NCBI GenBank assembly: GCA_030770545.1
Contig: CM061091.1
Location: forward strand, 3,044,501 to 3,108,500
Origin: Macropodus opercularis
Taxonomy: Eukaryota; Chordata; Actinopteri; Anabantiformes; Osphronemidae
DNA length: 64,000 nt
Reading direction: 5' to 3'
The translations under genes were made by a program, and so were the position numbers. Below the pieces are notes generated by a model. That model made no database searches. It was given only the letters and a program-made list of their open reading frames with translations, and was not told the origin of the DNA. This document shows, piece after piece, positions 61,556 through 64,000 of the stretch (positions within the stretch are counted from its first letter, which is position 1; each line of letters begins with the position of its first letter).

Positions 61556-64000
61556 ACGCACACGCACGCTGTTATGTCAACTGTGTCATCTGTGATTTGA
61601 ATCGCTGATTTACATGAAGCAGAGCCTGCACTGCTCATGTTTAACAACCAGAACATCAGCTGCAGTGACGTGGGATCACAGCTACGCTGTCATTGTCTTA
61701 AATATTTGCTCAAATGTCTGAACTCCAGGATCCATGTGAGGATTTGTTCCCTCCTCGTGTGTTGTGACTTCTAAAGTGAATTCTGCACACGTTCAAACTT
61801 TACTTGAGTATTGTGATGCAGCCACATATTGTGATAATGTTGCCATGACAACAGATTGAGCCTCAGTGTGGTGGTGCATGAAGATTCAGCTTCTTATAGA
61901 TGTACTGAATATCGGCTAAATGCAATTCTTATACAACAGTCTGTTTACAAAGCTACTGGGAAGCGTGTGTATTAATATTAGAACATAGTAATATGGTTTA
62001 ATTTGGATTCTACTGTTGTTACTTTTTTTTTTCTTGATGCCTTTTCACATCTTTCACATATTAGTTTTTGTGAAATAATGGAAAACTTTACCTCTTCAGT
62101 TATTTAAAGGACTACGTCGTTTAGAGAAAGCTGCAGATAATCCTCACTGTGATCTGCAAAAATAATTCTGTATTTTGTAAGACTTTACCATCTAGACTTG
62201 TCCACTTCTCAGGTGAGAAAAGCACTTTAGAATAAAACCTGGAGCTGGAAAACAGCTGCTGTTTAATCATGTTCAGCTCCTCTTTAACACCACAAACCAA
62301 AACATTAATCTAAGAGAAGGGGATGTTGTCGAATTGTAGTACGGTGGCCTCTGACCTCCCGGGCTGATGAATACCAGGGATTACACCGTAATCCATGAAC
62401 TGGAGGGAGGCGGAGGGAAGACAAACTATAGAGAGTATGCTGGGACAAGACCAGGGTACAGGGGCACGTTGGGGGGCGACGTTTAGAGTGTAATCGATTG
62501 AGTCCTACAGTATTAAGTGACTTGCCTTGGCTTCATTTGACCTGCTGAGGTTTTAATGACTACGTAACATTCGGTTATGAGTGAAACCAACCTCACTGCT
62601 GATTACAACAGCAGAGGGATAAACACAGACGTAGAACGTGAAGTGAAAGCATCGAGTACAAAAGACTTGTTGCTCTTCACGCCAGACCCTGGTGAGCAAA
62701 GATCTGATCTTACAAAACACACTTAGCCATTATCAGTAAATGATGACACACTCGACAGGGTGAGTAAAGGTAATTTTTCAAGGATAATCAATAATAATCA
62801 AACCTATTATTTCCTAGTTCCATAGGCTGCGTCTCACTGTGGGGATGAATTAAAGCTCGCTGCTGAGAGACTGAGGTTTTACAGCAACATACACTCATCC
62901 GCTGGTGTGGAAACCAGTGATGGAGGACTTCCTGAGGCTCTAAGAGCTGTCTGTTCCTATTTGCATATTTAAAACATAACGTGCAGAACTGCTGAGCAGC
63001 AGGCTGATTGATACTACAGCCAGTCTTTCATTTTGTTTTGAAATGTTAAACCTTTCACAACTTCATTTCCTGATGGTGCTGGGGGTTAACATGGTTCAGT
63101 GGAATCTCTCTGACTGAAGAAATTAAACCAAACTCCTGGGGAATTGCTCTGCACTCTCCATTTGTGCCGAATCGCCGGGGGACCTGTGCAGCGGGGCAAC
63201 TGACAACTCACCCTTGATTCGGAACAAACAGTCCTCGCTTGTTAATTAACTCCTGCCTCAAATCCCGACGTTATCAGGTCTCCGAAAGCCTACTTTCAAA
63301 GGCCGCCGCTGCGTTCAGCCGCTGTTGTTCTGGATTTCATTAATACAGCATGTAGATGTGAGCTTTGCTTCATCAAGCATTCAGGCTTTGTTTGTGCTGT
63401 TCTTCTGTCTCCTGTTTCTCATAATGGAATAAAGAAAGAGTCTGTGGAGCGTAGATGGAGGAAGCCCTCAGAAAAGAATCAGATTATACAGGCCAGGTGT
63501 CCTCTTACAGTTATTGACGAGCCGCCGTCAGACCTCCGACTCAGCTTACAAGCGGCTTGACAGATCGTGGATGGCCTTCTCTTTAACAGACTAAATCCTG
63601 GTGTAAACAAAGTCGCAGAGGCAGCACGCCACATTAAATGTGTTCACTTTAATTCTAATCAATAACTAACAAGTGTCGCCGTCTGGTTTTCTGTGCAGGT
63701 TGGGAGTTTTGGTTTGATTTGTCTAGGTTGAGTGTGTCTATGAGCTTTCTGCCGCCGCATGCTGGCGATGAAAAATTGATAAGCCGCTTTGAAAAATCTT
63801 CCTTTCAGCACCATTGTACTAAGGTGGCAGCAGAAATGTCAGCGAGAAACATTATATCTTAACTACAGTTACAATGAAATTCAACAGCCCAGTGTCTGCT
63901 GGGCTGCTGCTAATTGACCAGTGTGAATACTGATGGCTCTGAAATCACACCAACAGGCTGCTCATGCACTTATTTATTTAGTTGTTTTTAATGTTATGAT
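60720..64000. other. Gene-free right end
   Basis: No gene or recognisable element in about 3.3 kb on either strand, apart from a (CA)n microsatellite at about 61518-61550. Frames are short and AT-rich. Confidence 0.5.
61518..61550. repeat. (CA)n microsatellite
   Basis: About 16 CA units followed by interrupted CACGCA units to about 61570. It explains the Cys/Val-repeat frame on the other strand. Confidence 0.9.

Noticed and set aside
61456..61656. Minus-strand frame with a Cys-Val repeat
   Set aside because: Translation of the (CA)n microsatellite.
1..64000. CRISPR arrays, tRNA or rRNA genes, prokaryotic-style operons
   Set aside because: None seen; repeats are microsatellites, one coding repeat, one duplication and transposon relics, in a vertebrate genome.

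Overview
The window is nuclear DNA from a bony fish, most likely a spiny-rayed teleost. Genes carry short GT-AG introns. Vertebrate-specific families are present (junctophilin, CC chemokines, IL-17, Kv6 channel), and the repeats are teleost-like. The human counterparts of the recognised genes lie, from memory, scattered along chromosome arm 16q (CSNK2A2/ZNF319, MATCAP1/KIAA0895L, NQO1, GABARAPL2, KCNG4, JPH3, IL17C). The window is therefore a compact, reshuffled piece of that ancestral block. All exon coordinates below were worked out by hand from splice signals, reading phase and remembered family sequence; no alignment was run.

Left third (1-26.5 kb): the 3' four coding exons of a jph3-like gene (+), with an unusual 15-copy decapeptide repeat; znf319 (+), an intronless coding region behind a CpG-rich leader; csnk2a2 (+), a complete 11-exon casein kinase II alpha-prime; and, convergent with it, matcap1/KIAA0895L (-), a tubulin tyrosine carboxypeptidase. 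The last two converge on a shared stretch with back-to-back poly(A) signals, and a diverged inverted-repeat element lies between them.

Middle (26.5-43.5 kb): a B3GALT2-like glycosyltransferase (+), il17c (-), an unresolved possible exon near 36.5 kb (-), an L2-like LINE relic (37.6-38.9 kb, -), and complete nqo1 (+).

Right third (43.5-64 kb): gabarapl2 (+), followed by two CC chemokine genes. A tandem duplication starts in the last intron of gabarapl2 and carries the terminal gabarapl2 exon plus one chemokine gene. Unit A is 45920-50317 and unit B is 50318 to about 55930. The second copy of the gabarapl2 exon is identical to the first. The chemokines keep near-identical introns and signal peptides, but their mature N-termini differ strongly. 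kcng4 (-) follows, and the last 3.3 kb show no gene.

The genes do not form one pathway. The most notable findings are the exon-capturing duplication with fast-changing chemokines, and the jph3 repeat domain. I saw no prokaryotic-type system, CRISPR array, tRNA or rRNA gene.
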